Shown: piece by piece, positions 43,589 to 54,557 of the stretch | Position numbering within the stretch: the stretch's first letter is position 1 | Layout of the letters: each line of letters starts with the position of its first letter | DNA from: Pyrus communis | Taxonomy: Eukaryota; Streptophyta; Magnoliopsida; Rosales; Rosaceae | Direction of reading: 5' to 3' | DNA: 64,000 nucleotides | Assembly (NCBI RefSeq): GCF_963583255.1 | Contig: NC_084815.1 | Span: forward strand, 6,867,724 to 6,931,723 | Notes under the pieces: generated by a model | What the model was told of the DNA's origin: nothing | Databases searched by the model: none | The model's input: only the letters and a program-made list of their open reading frames with translations | Made by a program: the position numbers and the translations under genes

Positions 43589-45700
43589 ATGCTGCCTCGG
43601 TTTATTCTATCTCGGAAATATGGCACTGGTATTGCAATTTCCGCCAATTCTCAGATTGCTCAGTATGCTCGGCTTGGCCAAATTGAGAAAGCCCGAAGGG
43701 TGTTTGATCAAATGCACGATAAAAATATTGTGTCTTGGAACTCAATTGTGGGAGGTTACTTCCAAAGCAATCAGCCAGGAGAAGCCCGGAGGTTGTTTGA
43801 TAAAATGCAGGAGCGGAACACAGTTTCTTGGAACGGTTTGATATCTGGGTATGTCAAGAATGGGATGATTAGTGAGGCTAGGAAAGTGTTTGATTCAATG
43901 CCCGAAAGGAATATTGTTTCGTGGACGTCGATGGTTCGAGGGTACGTGCAAGAGGGTATGATTTCGGAGGCTGAATCACTTTTCTGGGAAATGCCTGAAA
44001 AGAATGTTGTTTCGTGGACAGTGATGTTGGGTGGCCTGATTCAAGAGGGTAGGATTGATGATGCCCGTAGGCTTTATGATATGATGCCTGACAAGGATGT
44101 CGTGGCAAGGACTAATATGATTGGTGGGTATTTTCAGGTTGGGCGTTTGGCTGAAGCACGTGAGATTTTTGATGAGATGCCGCGTAGGAATGTTGTTTCA
44201 TGGACTATGATGGTATCTGGGTATGTGCATAACCAACAAGTAGATATTGCTAGAAAGCTTTTTGAAGTGATGCCAGAGAAAAATGAGGTGTCTTGGACAG
44301 CAATGCTGATAGGTTACACTCAGTGTGGACGGATCATAGAGGCTTCAGAGCTTTTTAAAGCAATGCCTATTAAGTCAGTTGTTGCTTGTAATGCCATGAT
44401 ACTTGGGTACGGTCAAAATGGAGAGGTAGCTAAAGCAAGGGAAGTTTTTGATAATATGAGAGATAGGGATGATCGGACATGGAGTGCGATGATTAAAGTT
44501 TACGAACGGAAAGGTTTTGAAATGGAAGCCCTTGACTTGTTTGCTTTGATGCAAAGAGAAGATATAAGGCCGAATTTCCCTTCTTTGATAAGTGTTCTAT
44601 CTGTTTGTGGCAGCTTGGCGAATCTTGATTATGGTAGACAGATTCATGCCCAGTTGGTGAGGAACCAGTTTGATCTTGATGTATATGTTGCTTCAGTATT
44701 GATGACAATGTATGTTAAATGTGGCAACCTTGTGAAGGCAAAACAGGTGTTTGACAGGTTTTCTGCAAAGGATATTGTTATGTGGAACTCAATGATCACT
44801 GGTTATGCCCAACATGGTTTAGGAGGTAAAGCTCTACAAGTGTTTGATGAGATGTGCTCTTTGAGCATAGCAGCAGATGAAATCACCTTTGTTGGAGTTC
44901 TTTCAGCGTGTAGCTACAGTGGCAATGTAGAAAAAGGTCTTGAGATTTTTGAAACGATGAAATCAAAGTACCAGGTGGAACCAGGAACTGCACATTTTGC
45001 ATGTATGGTTGATCTGCTTGGTCGAGCAGGGCAAGTAAAGGAGGCAATGGATTTAATTAATAGGATGCCAGTGGAAGCAGATGCAATTGTTTGGGGTGCC
45101 TTATTAGGTGCATGTAGACAGCACATGAAAATGGACTTGGCGGAAGTTGCAGCAAAGAAACTTACAGAGCTTGAGCCTGATAAAGCAGGGCCTTACGTCT
45201 TGCTATCAAATATTTATGCATCCCAGGGTAGATGGCATGATGTTGCAGACGTGAGGGAAAACATGAGAGCCAGAAGTCTTCACAAGTCGCCTGGCTGTAG
45301 CTGGATTGTGGTGGAGAAAAATGTACACATGTTTACTGGGGGAGAGAGCACGGGACACCCAGAACATGAGATGATCATGAGAGAGTTAGAGAGACTGGGT
45401 GTATTATTAAGAGAAGCTGGTTACTGCCCTGATGGGAGCTTTGTATTGCATGATGTAGAAGAAGAAGAGAAGGCACACAGCTTGGGTTATCATAGTGAGA
45501 AATTGGCCATAGTATATGGGCTCCTCAAGGTGCCAAAAGGGATGCCAATTCGTGTGATGAAGAACCTTCGGGTTTGTGGGGATTGCCATTCTGCAATTAA
45601 ATTAATAGCTAAAGTTACGCAGAGAGAGATTGTTTTGAGGGATGCTAACAGATTTCATCATTTTAAGGATGGTGTGTGTTCTTGTGGAGACTATTGGTGA
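43589..45700 (+). CDS. PPR protein, PLS class with E and DYW domains (At1g56690-like)
   Basis: Intronless, 703 aa. The N-terminus (MLPRFILSRKYGTG) looks like an organelle targeting peptide. A long tandem of PPR motifs fills residues ~18-540, with repeated NIVSWNSIVGGYFQ and EARRLFDKMQERNTVSWN-type units. E/E+ motifs follow (GCSWIVVEKNVHMFTGGE), then a complete DYW domain with the HSEKLAIVYG zinc/catalytic motif, CGDCHSAIK, and the terminus CSCGDYW. DYW proteins carry out C-to-U RNA editing in mitochondria or plastids at sites read by the PPR array. Overall likeness is strongest to Arabidopsis At1g56690 (predicted mitochondrial), recognised from memory rather than by search. The target site is unknown. 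Confidence 0.95.
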   Translation: MLPRFILSRKYGTGIAISANSQIAQYARLGQIEKARRVFDQMHDKNIVSWNSIVGGYFQSNQPGEARRLFDKMQERNTVSWNGLISGYVKNGMISEARKVFDSMPERNIVSWTSMVRGYVQEGMISEAESLFWEMPEKNVVSWTVMLGGLIQEGRIDDARRLYDMMPDKDVVARTNMIGGYFQVGRLAEAREIFDEMPRRNVVSWTMMVSGYVHNQQVDIARKLFEVMPEKNEVSWTAMLIGYTQCGRIIEASELFKAMPIKSVVACNAMILGYGQNGEVAKAREVFDNMRDRDDRTWSAMIKVYERKGFEMEALDLFALMQREDIRPNFPSLISVLSVCGSLANLDYGRQIHAQLVRNQFDLDVYVASVLMTMYVKCGNLVKAKQVFDRFSAKDIVMWNSMITGYAQHGLGGKALQVFDEMCSLSIAADEITFVGVLSACSYSGNVEKGLEIFETMKSKYQVEPGTAHFACMVDLLGRAGQVKEAMDLINRMPVEADAIVWGALLGACRQHMKMDLAEVAAKKLTELEPDKAGPYVLLSNIYASQGRWHDVADVRENMRARSLHKSPGCSWIVVEKNVHMFTGGESTGHPEHEMIMRELERLGVLLREAGYCPDGSFVLHDVEEEEKAHSLGYHSEKLAIVYGLLKVPKGMPIRVMKNLRVCGDCHSAIKLIAKVTQREIVLRDANRFHHFKDGVCSCGDYW

Positions 45701-47139
45701 TTCCAAACTTGTGGGGATACATCCTGGGACGGTCTGGTTTTGAGACAGGAATTGTGCCTACCGGAGTTAATTGACCAGGACAGAAATTGATACTTCCAGA
45801 CAATGACACCTATATATAGAACCATGAGGAGAACTTGCTATAACTTTGTTGGTACATGGGGAGAACTTCCAAATACGATAACTTGTATGCACTGGCAATC
45901 CAAAAAAGCTTGTAAACGTCAAAGTGTAAGGCCTACAATGATGGCTCTGGAATTGAAATGGTTTTGAAGTACTTATGCTTGTGTGAAAATGGCATGGGGT
46001 GAAAATTTTCTCGTGTGGAGGTACGTTATATTCAATCTAAGTTCATATTATTGATTTTTTTTTTCTTTTTTTTTTTTTATACTGTTTGTTCTGTTACTCG
46101 GCTAATATTTTGTGCCACATTCGCTGTTCACCTTATGATTCAGGGCTGGAACTTGACATGAATGATACACAGTGAGCTCAGCCGAGGAAGGCAAACATAG
46201 AGCTTTTGTTGCCCTGAAGTTCATTAAGAAAGGTCATCCTTTAAATACTTTTAAATTTCCCCGGTTCCTAACTTAGGGTGATCTCTTTGGGATCAAACTT
46301 ATAGTTTCCTCTATGCCCTGCTATCAACTACCATGTTAGCGAGTGTGTGTCCGTGCATGAGTGCACTTTTACATGCATGGTTGAGTTTGTCCAAGAGGTT
46401 TCCCGCCAATTGAATGGTTGGGATGTTGGTATAAATAAATTATACTAGTAAAATATTTGAAGGGCAATATCACCGATAATGACAATTTTTGTGTAAACTT
46501 CTTGATTTCTCTTCTCGTACTGGTAAACCTGTTATTGATTGTTTGCACATCAGTTGTTGCCGAAAACATATTTGTGTTCAAACAAAAGCATTTTGCACTG
46601 CATCCTGCTGTCTGTCAGTTTATTATTTCAAACAAATCCTCTAAGATGTTAAAGAACAAAAAAGGTATTTCCCTTTACACTGAAGAAGAAAGTAGTAAAA
46701 CCAAAACTTGTGCCCAAACAGCAAAACAAGTTCGAACTGGCTTCAGATTTGTAATTGGTCATGCTAAAAGATGTTCACTTGAATTGAGCTAAACTAGGCT
46801 TCTCTGTTTCTCCTTTTGAGTGTGAGCTTGTTTCAAATTCATCCTTTTTACTGTTCGTGCATGAAAATAAGGATGTAGTCGAAATACAGTACCCGTCGAT
46901 TTTCGCTTTGCTCCTCTGATCTTGGCTTAGAGTGTAACTGTTTTTGAACTCTCACATGATCGTAGAGTCCATCTTATATGAATGAAGTGAAAAATAAGTT
47001 GCACAAAGCTTTCGTTCTAGAGAAATTTTCTTTGTTCATGTACAGAAAAGATCTATCATTTAAGCGGGTTGTGATGTCTTTCAATGTGGGTCAAGTGTTG
47101 GTTTGATGTGAATCAACTAAGTTTGCTCATTTTCAAAGG
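45701..47139. other. PPR 3' flank
   Basis: The start probably belongs to the PPR 3' UTR. A possible UTR intron runs from GAG/GTACGT (about 46020) to GATTCAG (about 46143). The 111-codon ORF at 46457 has a hydrophobic segment but no recognisable family or supporting signals. The rest is AT-rich and empty as far as I can see. Confidence 0.45.
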
Positions 47140-47276
47140 GATTTTCTACGGTACTCTAGAGTATGAGATAATTTGGTTGTTTTAACCCGTGATCTTTGTT
47201 TAAAATTACAAAAATCAAGATCTAACGGTTAAAACAACTAAGAGTATTTCATACTACGGAGCATTCTAGAATTTTG
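47140..47276. mobile_element. palindromic MITE, 137 bp, Mutator-like
   Basis: The two halves are inverted copies of each other (around GTTGTTTTAACC and its complement GGTTAAAACAAC), at roughly 75% identity by eye. The element is flanked by a 12-bp direct repeat CATTTTCAAAGG (47128-47139 and 47277-47288). Long target duplications point to the Mutator superfamily (9-11 bp usual), extended here perhaps by chance. Confidence 0.6.
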
Positions 47277-47288
47277 CATTTTCAAAGG

Positions 47289-47724
47289 TTGAATGAGTCA
47301 TACATGGTTGGTTGGTTTGGTTTGCTGATGTCATGCTATTACATCACTCCTTAATCTCTTTACTTGGTTATTTCATGCTAGAAGTAGTGGTTACCACTCG
47401 TGATAGTTTATGATCCACGAAGATATTTTCTACTTGAATAATTGGATTCTCTCCTAAGTTGTTAGATGTAATTTCATATTTTCTTTCGGTTTTTCACGTA
47501 GACGCTATTGATAACAGTACATCTGAGAGAAAAACGTGTCAAACCCTAAAACTTTACCACCCAAGTTCCCAGAAAGAAAATAGAACAATGTGCCTACAAA
47601 GAAGCCTTTTTTATTTTTTATTTTTCCGGTACAAGCAATGTTGTAGGAGGAAGCAAAATCAAACTCGGGACCTCAGGCGCAAGGGTGAATGTATGTTCTG
47701 AAACTAAACTACAAGCTCCATGCC
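47289..47724. other. gene-free stretch before the NIMIN gene
   Basis: No coding or structural feature recognised. It contains the 3' flank of the minus-strand NIMIN-like gene. Confidence 0.5.
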
Positions 47725-48060
47725 CTACAAAGAAAGGTTTAGGTTTAAACCATTACCTTCTTTATCTTCCTCTTTCTTATATTCTTCTTCTTGTTTTCCT
47801 TTAGAGGAACCTCCTATATGATGACCAGAAATCTTAACATCCTCAAGGAAGTCTTCCGGTTGAAATGTCGGGTTCCAACCCCCGGCAGCCTTGCCTTCTT
47901 CCTTCTTATCTTTCTTCTCTTTCGACCCATTTGAATTGCCCCTGAGAAGCTGGCGCACCTCCCTCGTACTTGTAATCAACGCATAAAATTTCTCAATCTT
48001 CTCCTCTTCATCCTCCTCCTCTTCATCCTCCATCTTCCTCTTCTTTCCTCCTCCTTCCAT
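47725..48060 (-). CDS. NIM1/NPR1-interacting (NIMIN)-like protein
   Basis: 111 aa, intronless. I chose the ATG at 48060 (MEGGGKKRKMEDEEEEDEEE) over the longer frame from 48120, because NIMIN proteins usually start with a short basic/acidic segment. Features: an acidic tract at 11-20, EKIEKFYALITSTREVRQLL-like helix at ~20-39, a WNPTFQPEDF motif at 62-71 (an EDF-type motif as in NIMIN1/3) and a C-terminal EAR repression motif LNLNLSL at 105-111. The family binds NPR1 and dampens salicylic-acid-induced PR gene expression in the nucleus. The match is by motif order and size, without a search. Confidence 0.75.
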   Translation of the reverse strand: MEGGGKKRKMEDEEEEDEEEKIEKFYALITSTREVRQLLRGNSNGSKEKKDKKEEGKAAGGWNPTFQPEDFLEDVKISGHHIGGSSKGKQEEEYKKEEDKEGNGLNLNLSL

Positions 48061-50154
48061 GCTTCTCTCTCTTAACTCCCCCTTGCTGTGTGTGAGTGTG
48101 TGTGTCTGGTATACACACACATATATATGTATTATGTTTGTGTGTGAGTGTGTGTAGATATATATATATATGTAATCACTTTGTTTTCTTCTGCATTGCT
48201 TATTTTCTCAAGTTGTTTTGTGACGTTAGACAGAAGGGAAAGATGAGGCATGAAAAGCGCGTTGCTTGCTGGACTGTTTATATTACTGACAAAGACTGTA
48301 GAAGTCGTTGGTGGAGAGAGGAAGGAACACATGCATTGACAAAAATACCCATTGGGAACTCTGCATATTTTGACTCGCAGGGTCGAAATCTGCGTTGGAA
48401 AGCAGTGGTAGAATGGTCAATTGGGCTATTGGGTGCGGTTGGCAGAATAATTGGGCTGCGTCATCCCCACAACATAATGTTTCCACCAACCATGTGGTGA
48501 GCGAAGCAATTATGACATGTGATAGTGCGTCTTTTTCCCGGCGACCTTGATTCCCCTTGCTGTACTTGATCTTTTTCTGATTACGATATTGGAACTGGGG
48601 TGTTGAGTTGTCACTCAGTAAGTTATCGATGTCGAATTCATCATTGGTGGCAGTTGAATTTAAGACATCATATTCATAACGCTTCACCGTAGTGTGGTCA
48701 TTTAGTAAGATAGGATTAGGATTTGAAATGAATCTACACTCATTTCAAGACATTAAAGGCAGGAGTGACTGATTTCACATTTGGAGGAGATCATAAGAGA
48801 TTTAGACATTATGAAAACTCATTCCTTCCAATCCTACCACTTTAGAGATGATCTTTCTTTTGGTGCCGATTGAATTGTTGACCCGGTGGATCTTATGTGA
48901 ACACAAAGCCACCAGGCTATGCAAAGACCGGCATCATTTTGGAAAGGTCTTTTTCAATCACGGGCGCTACACGTTCGTGAAGATGTTTTCTGGTAGTTTT
49001 CAATTCATTCAGTGAGCCATTTCGACAATTACAATGAAAAACAACTAACGCAAGACATTTTTAGGAGCGAAAAACAACTAACGCAAGACATCTTTAGGGT
49101 GTGTAGCGCCAGTGATTGAAGAAAAGGAATCATGTGCCTGCAAAGAAGCTAGTGTCTTGAAATCGTTGAGTAAACCAATGCAATAGTAAATTAGTAATCA
49201 CACAATCCTTCCAGACACCCATTGGTTTTACATTATGTTCTCTAAGTAACAAAATGTACATGCATCTAGAACAAATTACTAACACAAAAGAATGGTTCAA
49301 TACATACAACAAAACATAGAAGAGAAACAAAAGAAAATAATAGTAAGACTATTTTAAGTCGCTATGCATGTCGTAAGTCTTTGCTCAATATCCTCTTCGT
49401 TCTTGTGAACTATATGTCTACAAAGTAATTTAGTAATCAAACTTTCAATAATACAATGAAGGTAGAATTCCAAAACAATTAATGTAAAGAGAAGCAAATG
49501 AAATCATTTAAAACATACCTAACACTAATACTCTAAAAGTATCGTGATAACACCTAAATCAAAGCAAAAACATTTTAAATGGATTAAAATGGTTAGCAAC
49601 ACCTTAAAAAAAAAAAAAAAAAATCAAATAAAAACAAACAACTCTAACCATTTGTCATAAGTGTTGCTTCAAAACTACAGCCCTTTTCTTAGCCTTATAT
49701 ATTTCATCTGTGGAGTAAAAAATAATCCAAAAAATCATGGAGGTGATACATGGATTTTTGGATAAAAAGACAAAATTACTCTCGAGGCACATCAGGATTC
49801 TCACGCGCATGCAACAGACAATAATGGTTCAATCAAGGCAGAGTCAAAGGTGATCAATATAGTATTTATTCAAATCCCTCTCATCACTCCTCATCAATCC
49901 CTTTTTGATTTTATTCAAAAGGTGACTCCCAAAACTTCCTATGTAATTTAAGAATAATTGTCATGTTAATTGCAAGATGTTATTTCACATAATATCTTGC
50001 GATTATTCTCCAAATACTACCATATATGGCTGACCATTTCCACCCTAAGGGCCGGCCACCTCCTATAAATACCCCTTTTATCACACTAAAATACCAAGTC
50101 ATTTGCTGCCCATAAACTCCAAATATACATTCTTTTCATAATTCTAATTTTAGC
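48061..50154. other. NIMIN upstream region and gene-free DNA
   Basis: The promoter side of the minus-strand NIMIN gene contains CA/TA repeats (48084-48172), a TGACG motif near 48221 and GGTCAA (a W-box on the minus strand) near 48415. Both are element types common in salicylate-responsive promoters. A 33-bp tandem pair of CAACTAACGCAAGACATNTTTAGG lies at about 49035-49100. The minus-strand ORF at 48283-48687 has no recognisable family. Nothing else is supported. Confidence 0.45.
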
Positions 50155-50352
50155 ATGGGAGATTTTTCCTCCGAAGCACAAAAATATACTTTTAGTGGAA
50201 ATAAGCAAAACTTTGAAAAATTGCACATACCATATATTGATCTTCTCCAGAGTAAAGTAAACAAAAAATGGTTTCCAAATTTTTTTACCTTTAATTCAAT
50301 TGCATCTTCAATTGATCTCAATCTTTCATTGATCATATGGCCTGTTGAATAG
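50155..50352 (+). CDS. possible small protein of unknown function (65 aa)
   Basis: ATG at 50155 with CCTATAAATACCCC about 80 bp upstream (50071-50084), the spacing of a plant TATA box. The product MGDFSSEAQKYTFSGNKQNF... has no recognised domain. It could be a real small gene, the first exon of a longer one (GAATAG/GTGACA at the stop could act as a donor), or part of an LTR-like leader. There are no neighbours that help. Confidence 0.22.
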   Translation: MGDFSSEAQKYTFSGNKQNFEKLHIPYIDLLQSKVNKKWFPNFFTFNSIASSIDLNLSLIIWPVE

Positions 50353-52160
50353 GTGACAAAATTGATCTTGGATTCCGTTTTGGGGTCAAATTCAGGTCGT
50401 TAAAAAATATATAGAACAATTCATGCATCCATATATATAAGCTCAAAGGACATGACAAACAGTTGCATCAGGTGCCATTATGAATGGTTCATCATTTAAA
50501 ACAGTAAAATAAAAACATACCTGCATCATCATCATCATCCATGTCTTTCATTTCGTCATCGGACCCCACCGGATATTATGCGATTGATCAATCAAATCAA
50601 ATCACAAAACACTACACAAAAATCACCACCAAAATAAATAAAATGAAATAAATCTGTGCAAATATGCATAGGTAACTTGTAGCAGTGCAACGAACAGTAG
50701 CGTGAGTTGCATGGGGGCACGTGTACGGCAAAAAGTAAAAATAACAAATTTATCAAATCTTAAATTCTTTACCATGGCTTTTGATTGAATACAATCATCT
50801 AAATTAGAAGGCGGAAACACCATTGATGCGTCACTTTTAATATCCTGCACCATAAGTAACCAAACATCACCAATAGACACAAAATCAGTACAAAACTCAC
50901 ATTGCAAGAGAAGCGAAGATATTTAGCAGGAAAATAGAAAATTTTAAAAATAACAGCAAAAATTTATTTCTATCAAGGCATCTACTATCACTATGAGGAG
51001 CACATATACTATCAAAGAATAAAACAATTGAGATCCACCATAATCAATCCGGAAAGACATAAACACCATGTTGCAAAAACATTCATTCAATTTAATTTTT
51101 TTGGCTAACAAATTTGTTAATTACTACATGCATTCCTGTCACCACACTTCACCAATTGACTTTATCTCTTATTGGTATGGGGTAATGGTATGAACATCGA
51201 TCATAAATATCCTAGCGGCGGATTTGGTTGTGTAGAGTATAAATTAAGAGTCAGATTAGTTATGAAAATAATTTCAATCTAACATATATCCGTAAGGAAA
51301 TTGTTCCCTGAATATGTTTATTTGTTGGTTGATTTTGGTTGAATTGTGATGGGGTATGGAAGATTTAAAGTGGTGATTGAATCACCCATTTACTAATGGA
51401 ACCCAGAGAGAAAAAAACGCAGGGAGAGAGAGAAAATGGCTACAGAGAAATTGGGTGAAAATTAACCCAGCAAATAAATCCATTAAAAAAATTAACCCTA
51501 ATTCCAACAAAATGCAAAGAAGTTAGGGCAAAAATTACCTTAAAACTCCTCTTCTTCCGTTCTCTCGTGAACGGTAAATTAAGGCCTAAAAAAACAAGAA
51601 GATCAAAAGTGATTTTTCAATGAAGTGAGATATCTAGTAAGAAAACCAAAACTGAAATGTTCAAAACGCAGGAAGAAGCACATAAGCAAATGATAAGTAA
51701 ACTAATGAGCCAATCAATTAAATAAAAAAGTACCAAAGACAACACATAGAGACACGAAATCAAACATCATAAATTGGTCAAATTGCAATTATGAAGAACA
51801 ATACGCTCGGGAGACTCTCACGGTAGAGTGAGAGAGAGAGAATATTGAGAAGGAAAATGGGTGTGCAAGCAGTCAGAATGAGTGTATTGTAATTGATTAA
51901 TCATTCTCCTCTCAATAACGCGTGGAAAGCGGTTTCCATCGTCCTCCGCTCTTTACAACCGCTGCATTGTTCTTGTAATCGTGTCTGTTGAGTAGTTAAC
52001 CGCATAACTGAGTTTAAGAGGATAATTATTATGTTTTTCTTTTTTCACGACAGTTTTATACTCTGTTATGTTTTTTTTACCAATTTGTCCTCATTTTTTG
52101 AAATTTTTGGAGTTTCATTGTGAAGGAAACAAAAAGGCATTTTAGATTTTCAAATGTTTC
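50353..52160. other. gene-poor stretch with minus-strand splice-like signals
   Basis: On the minus strand a donor AAG/GTAATT (51538), an acceptor GTGCAG/GATATT (50844), a 24-codon open stretch DIKSDASMVFPPSNLDDCIQ... and a donor ATG/GTAAAG (50772) could form exons. A MKDMDDDDDA stretch ends in a donor GCAG/GTATGT near 50521. I could not connect them into a recognisable protein. It may be a non-coding transcript or a dead gene. Confidence 0.25.
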
Positions 52161-52176
52161 ATCTATTTAGGCTTCT

Positions 52177-52268
52177 TATATAGATAGATAGACACATAAA
52201 TAGATAGATAGATAAAGAATGACGACGACGACAACAACAACAACAACAAAAAAAAAAAAAAAAAAAAA
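52177..52268. repeat. compound microsatellite (GATA)n-(GAC)n-(AAC)n-(A)n
   Basis: Runs of ATAG/GATA, then GACGACGAC, then ACAACAACA, then about 20 A residues, one after another. Flanking 52269-52794 shows no gene. Confidence 0.9.
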
Positions 52269-52794
52269 GCGTGTGCAAGACCAATCCTTAAATGGGGGCT
52301 ATTGTTCTTTTTTTGGTCGTGAAATGGGCTATTTATTCGGCAGGAAAATGAGGGAGCGTTTCCCCTTGGCGCCAATATCATAATCCTATGCCAAGTAGTT
52401 TTCTTTTGAACTTTTTTGTCTAACTAATAATTAAGTAGATAGTCTAATGGGCATGATCCAGATAGATAGTGTAATGATAATATATCTTCACGTATAAAGT
52501 ATATCGGCAATATATTATCAATATAGTTGAGATACGTCGTGGATACAAGTCATGCACAAAACCATACACATAAAAATATGTATCTACTCAAGTCTTTCAT
52601 GATACAGTAACAGAAGGACAATTTGACTTTCAAACTTAGATGTATAGGGAAGATCTATGTGAACTAAATTCTATAAAGTTGTGATTTGTGAATGAAATTC
52701 TACGGGTTGCATCTGTGGGTGCCCTGAATTTTGTTTTTATTTCATGCATATTAAAAATACTCAGTGTAATAAATAGTGATTGTACCTATGTTCA

Positions 52795-53607
52795 ATTTTA
52801 GAGATAGTCAATGTTCAATTTAAACAATAGTTAGTGTTCAATTCTAAGAAATACTCAGTATCCAGTTTAAGAAATAGTTATAGCATCAATATTCAGTTTA
52901 AGAAATAATAATAGTACCCATACTCAGTTATAAAAATAGTCAGTTTTGAGTTTAAGAAATAGTCAGTATTCAGTTTAAGAAGTAATGATAGTACTAGTGT
53001 TCAGTTTAAGAAATAGATAGTTTTTAGTTTAAGAAATAGTAGTAGCACAAGTGTTCAGCTTAAGAAAGAGTGATAGTACTACTGTTCAGTTTAAGAAATA
53101 GTTAGTGTTCAGTTAAAGAAATAGTGATAATACCAGTGTTCAGTTTAATAAATAGTCAAGTTTAGTTCTAAAAATAGTCAATGTTCAATTTAAGAAGTAA
53201 TGATAGTAATAGTGTTCAGTTGAAGAAATAGTGATAGTACTAGCATTCAGTTTAATATAGAATTAGTCTTCAACTAAGAAATATTTAGTCTTCAGTTTAA
53301 GAAATAGTGATAATACTAGTGTTTAGTTTAAGAAATAGTCAATTTTCAGTTTAAAAAATAACGGTAGTACTAATGTTCAGTTTAAGAAATAATGATAGTA
53401 CTACTGTTTAGTTTAAGAAATATTGAGTGTTTAGTTTAAGAAATTAATAGTACTAGTGTTCAATTTAAGAAATAGTTAGTGTTCAGTTAAAGATATAGTG
53501 ATAATACTAATGTTCAGTTTAATAAATAGTCAAGTTTGATTCTAAAAATAGTTCGTGTTCATTTTAAGAAATAGTGATAGTATTAGTATTCAGTTTAATA
53601 AATAGTG
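52795..53607. repeat. degenerate minisatellite (TTCAGTTTAAGAAATAGT units), left part
   Basis: More than twenty imperfect copies of GTGTTCAGTTTAAGAAATAGTGATAGTACTA, with the TTCAGTTTAAGAAATAG core repeated at intervals of roughly 30-45 bp. The array continues at 57851-58140 after an insertion. Confidence 0.9.
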
Positions 53608-54557
53608 ATAATTGTAACAACCTGTCCCTAATTTTACGATTTTATAAATTTTAAAAGAGTGATTTTACGAAAATGCCCTGGAAGTGAGGGAATTCATTTT
53701 CGTTGACCAACATATAGTGTGACGTACGAAACATCCTTCTAGCGTATTGCTGAGGCACTTGATGTTACTGATGCGTAGGTACAAGCAGAAGTGAGTTCAA
53801 AGTTACGGTCAAAGTTTTATGGAGCTACGAACTCGAAAGTATTTTGAAGAAAATTTCAATTTTAATTATATTATACTATTTTATATTTGAAATGGTTATG
53901 CCACACGGGGTGGTGGTTGTGTGGGAAAAAAGGAGGGGATTCAGAGAGAATGAAGAACATAAGAGAAGGAAGGGGACTGCTGCCCAATCGGGGAAGAGGA
54001 AATGAGAGGGTTGCTAGCCAATCAGAAAGAGGAGAGATGCAAGGGACGAATCAGAGAAGGGAAATGAGGGGAAAAGAGGAAGTAGAGAAAGAGAGGAACC
54101 GGCAGGGTTCCCCTTCGACCCGCGCGACCCGTTTCAAAACCCGGTCTCCCAGTGTGATTTTCCAATGGTTTTGCACCACTCCTTCGGCGAATTAGGACAC
54201 CCCATCCTTCTGCAACCATCAACACGACTCTTCTTCTTTGTGGTACCCTCACAAAACAATGCAATTTGTCCCGATTTCATGGTGAACAGCGACAATAGCC
54301 TATGAGTCTTGTGGCTGCGATCCACTATTTCTTAAGTGAATCCCGTCGATCTCCACCACCATTAGACTTCCCTTGAGCCTGGGAGCAAAGCCCAGTCAGT
54401 TATAGGGGAGTCGGAGCACCGGCGACGGTGAATTTCAGCGCACCCATTTTAGGGTTCCGGCAGATTCGATACCAATTGAGGCTTTTCCCGGCCAAAGTGG
54501 ACTTGGCCACAAGTATAAAGTTTGTGCTACTCTTTGAGATCTTTATTTTTGTAAATT

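Noticed and set aside
46457..46792. 111-codon ORF with a hydrophobic segment
   Set aside because: No family, no promoter signal and no codon pattern support; it follows the PPR 3' region.
48283..48687. 134-codon minus-strand ORF
   Set aside because: No recognisable domain; it lies in the NIMIN upstream region and overlaps an equally long ORF on the other strand.
53887..54195. 102-codon Arg/Glu/Gly-rich ORF
   Set aside because: It lies within the LTR-like element in purine-rich DNA and shows no domain; the same region in solo LTR 2 does not keep the frame.
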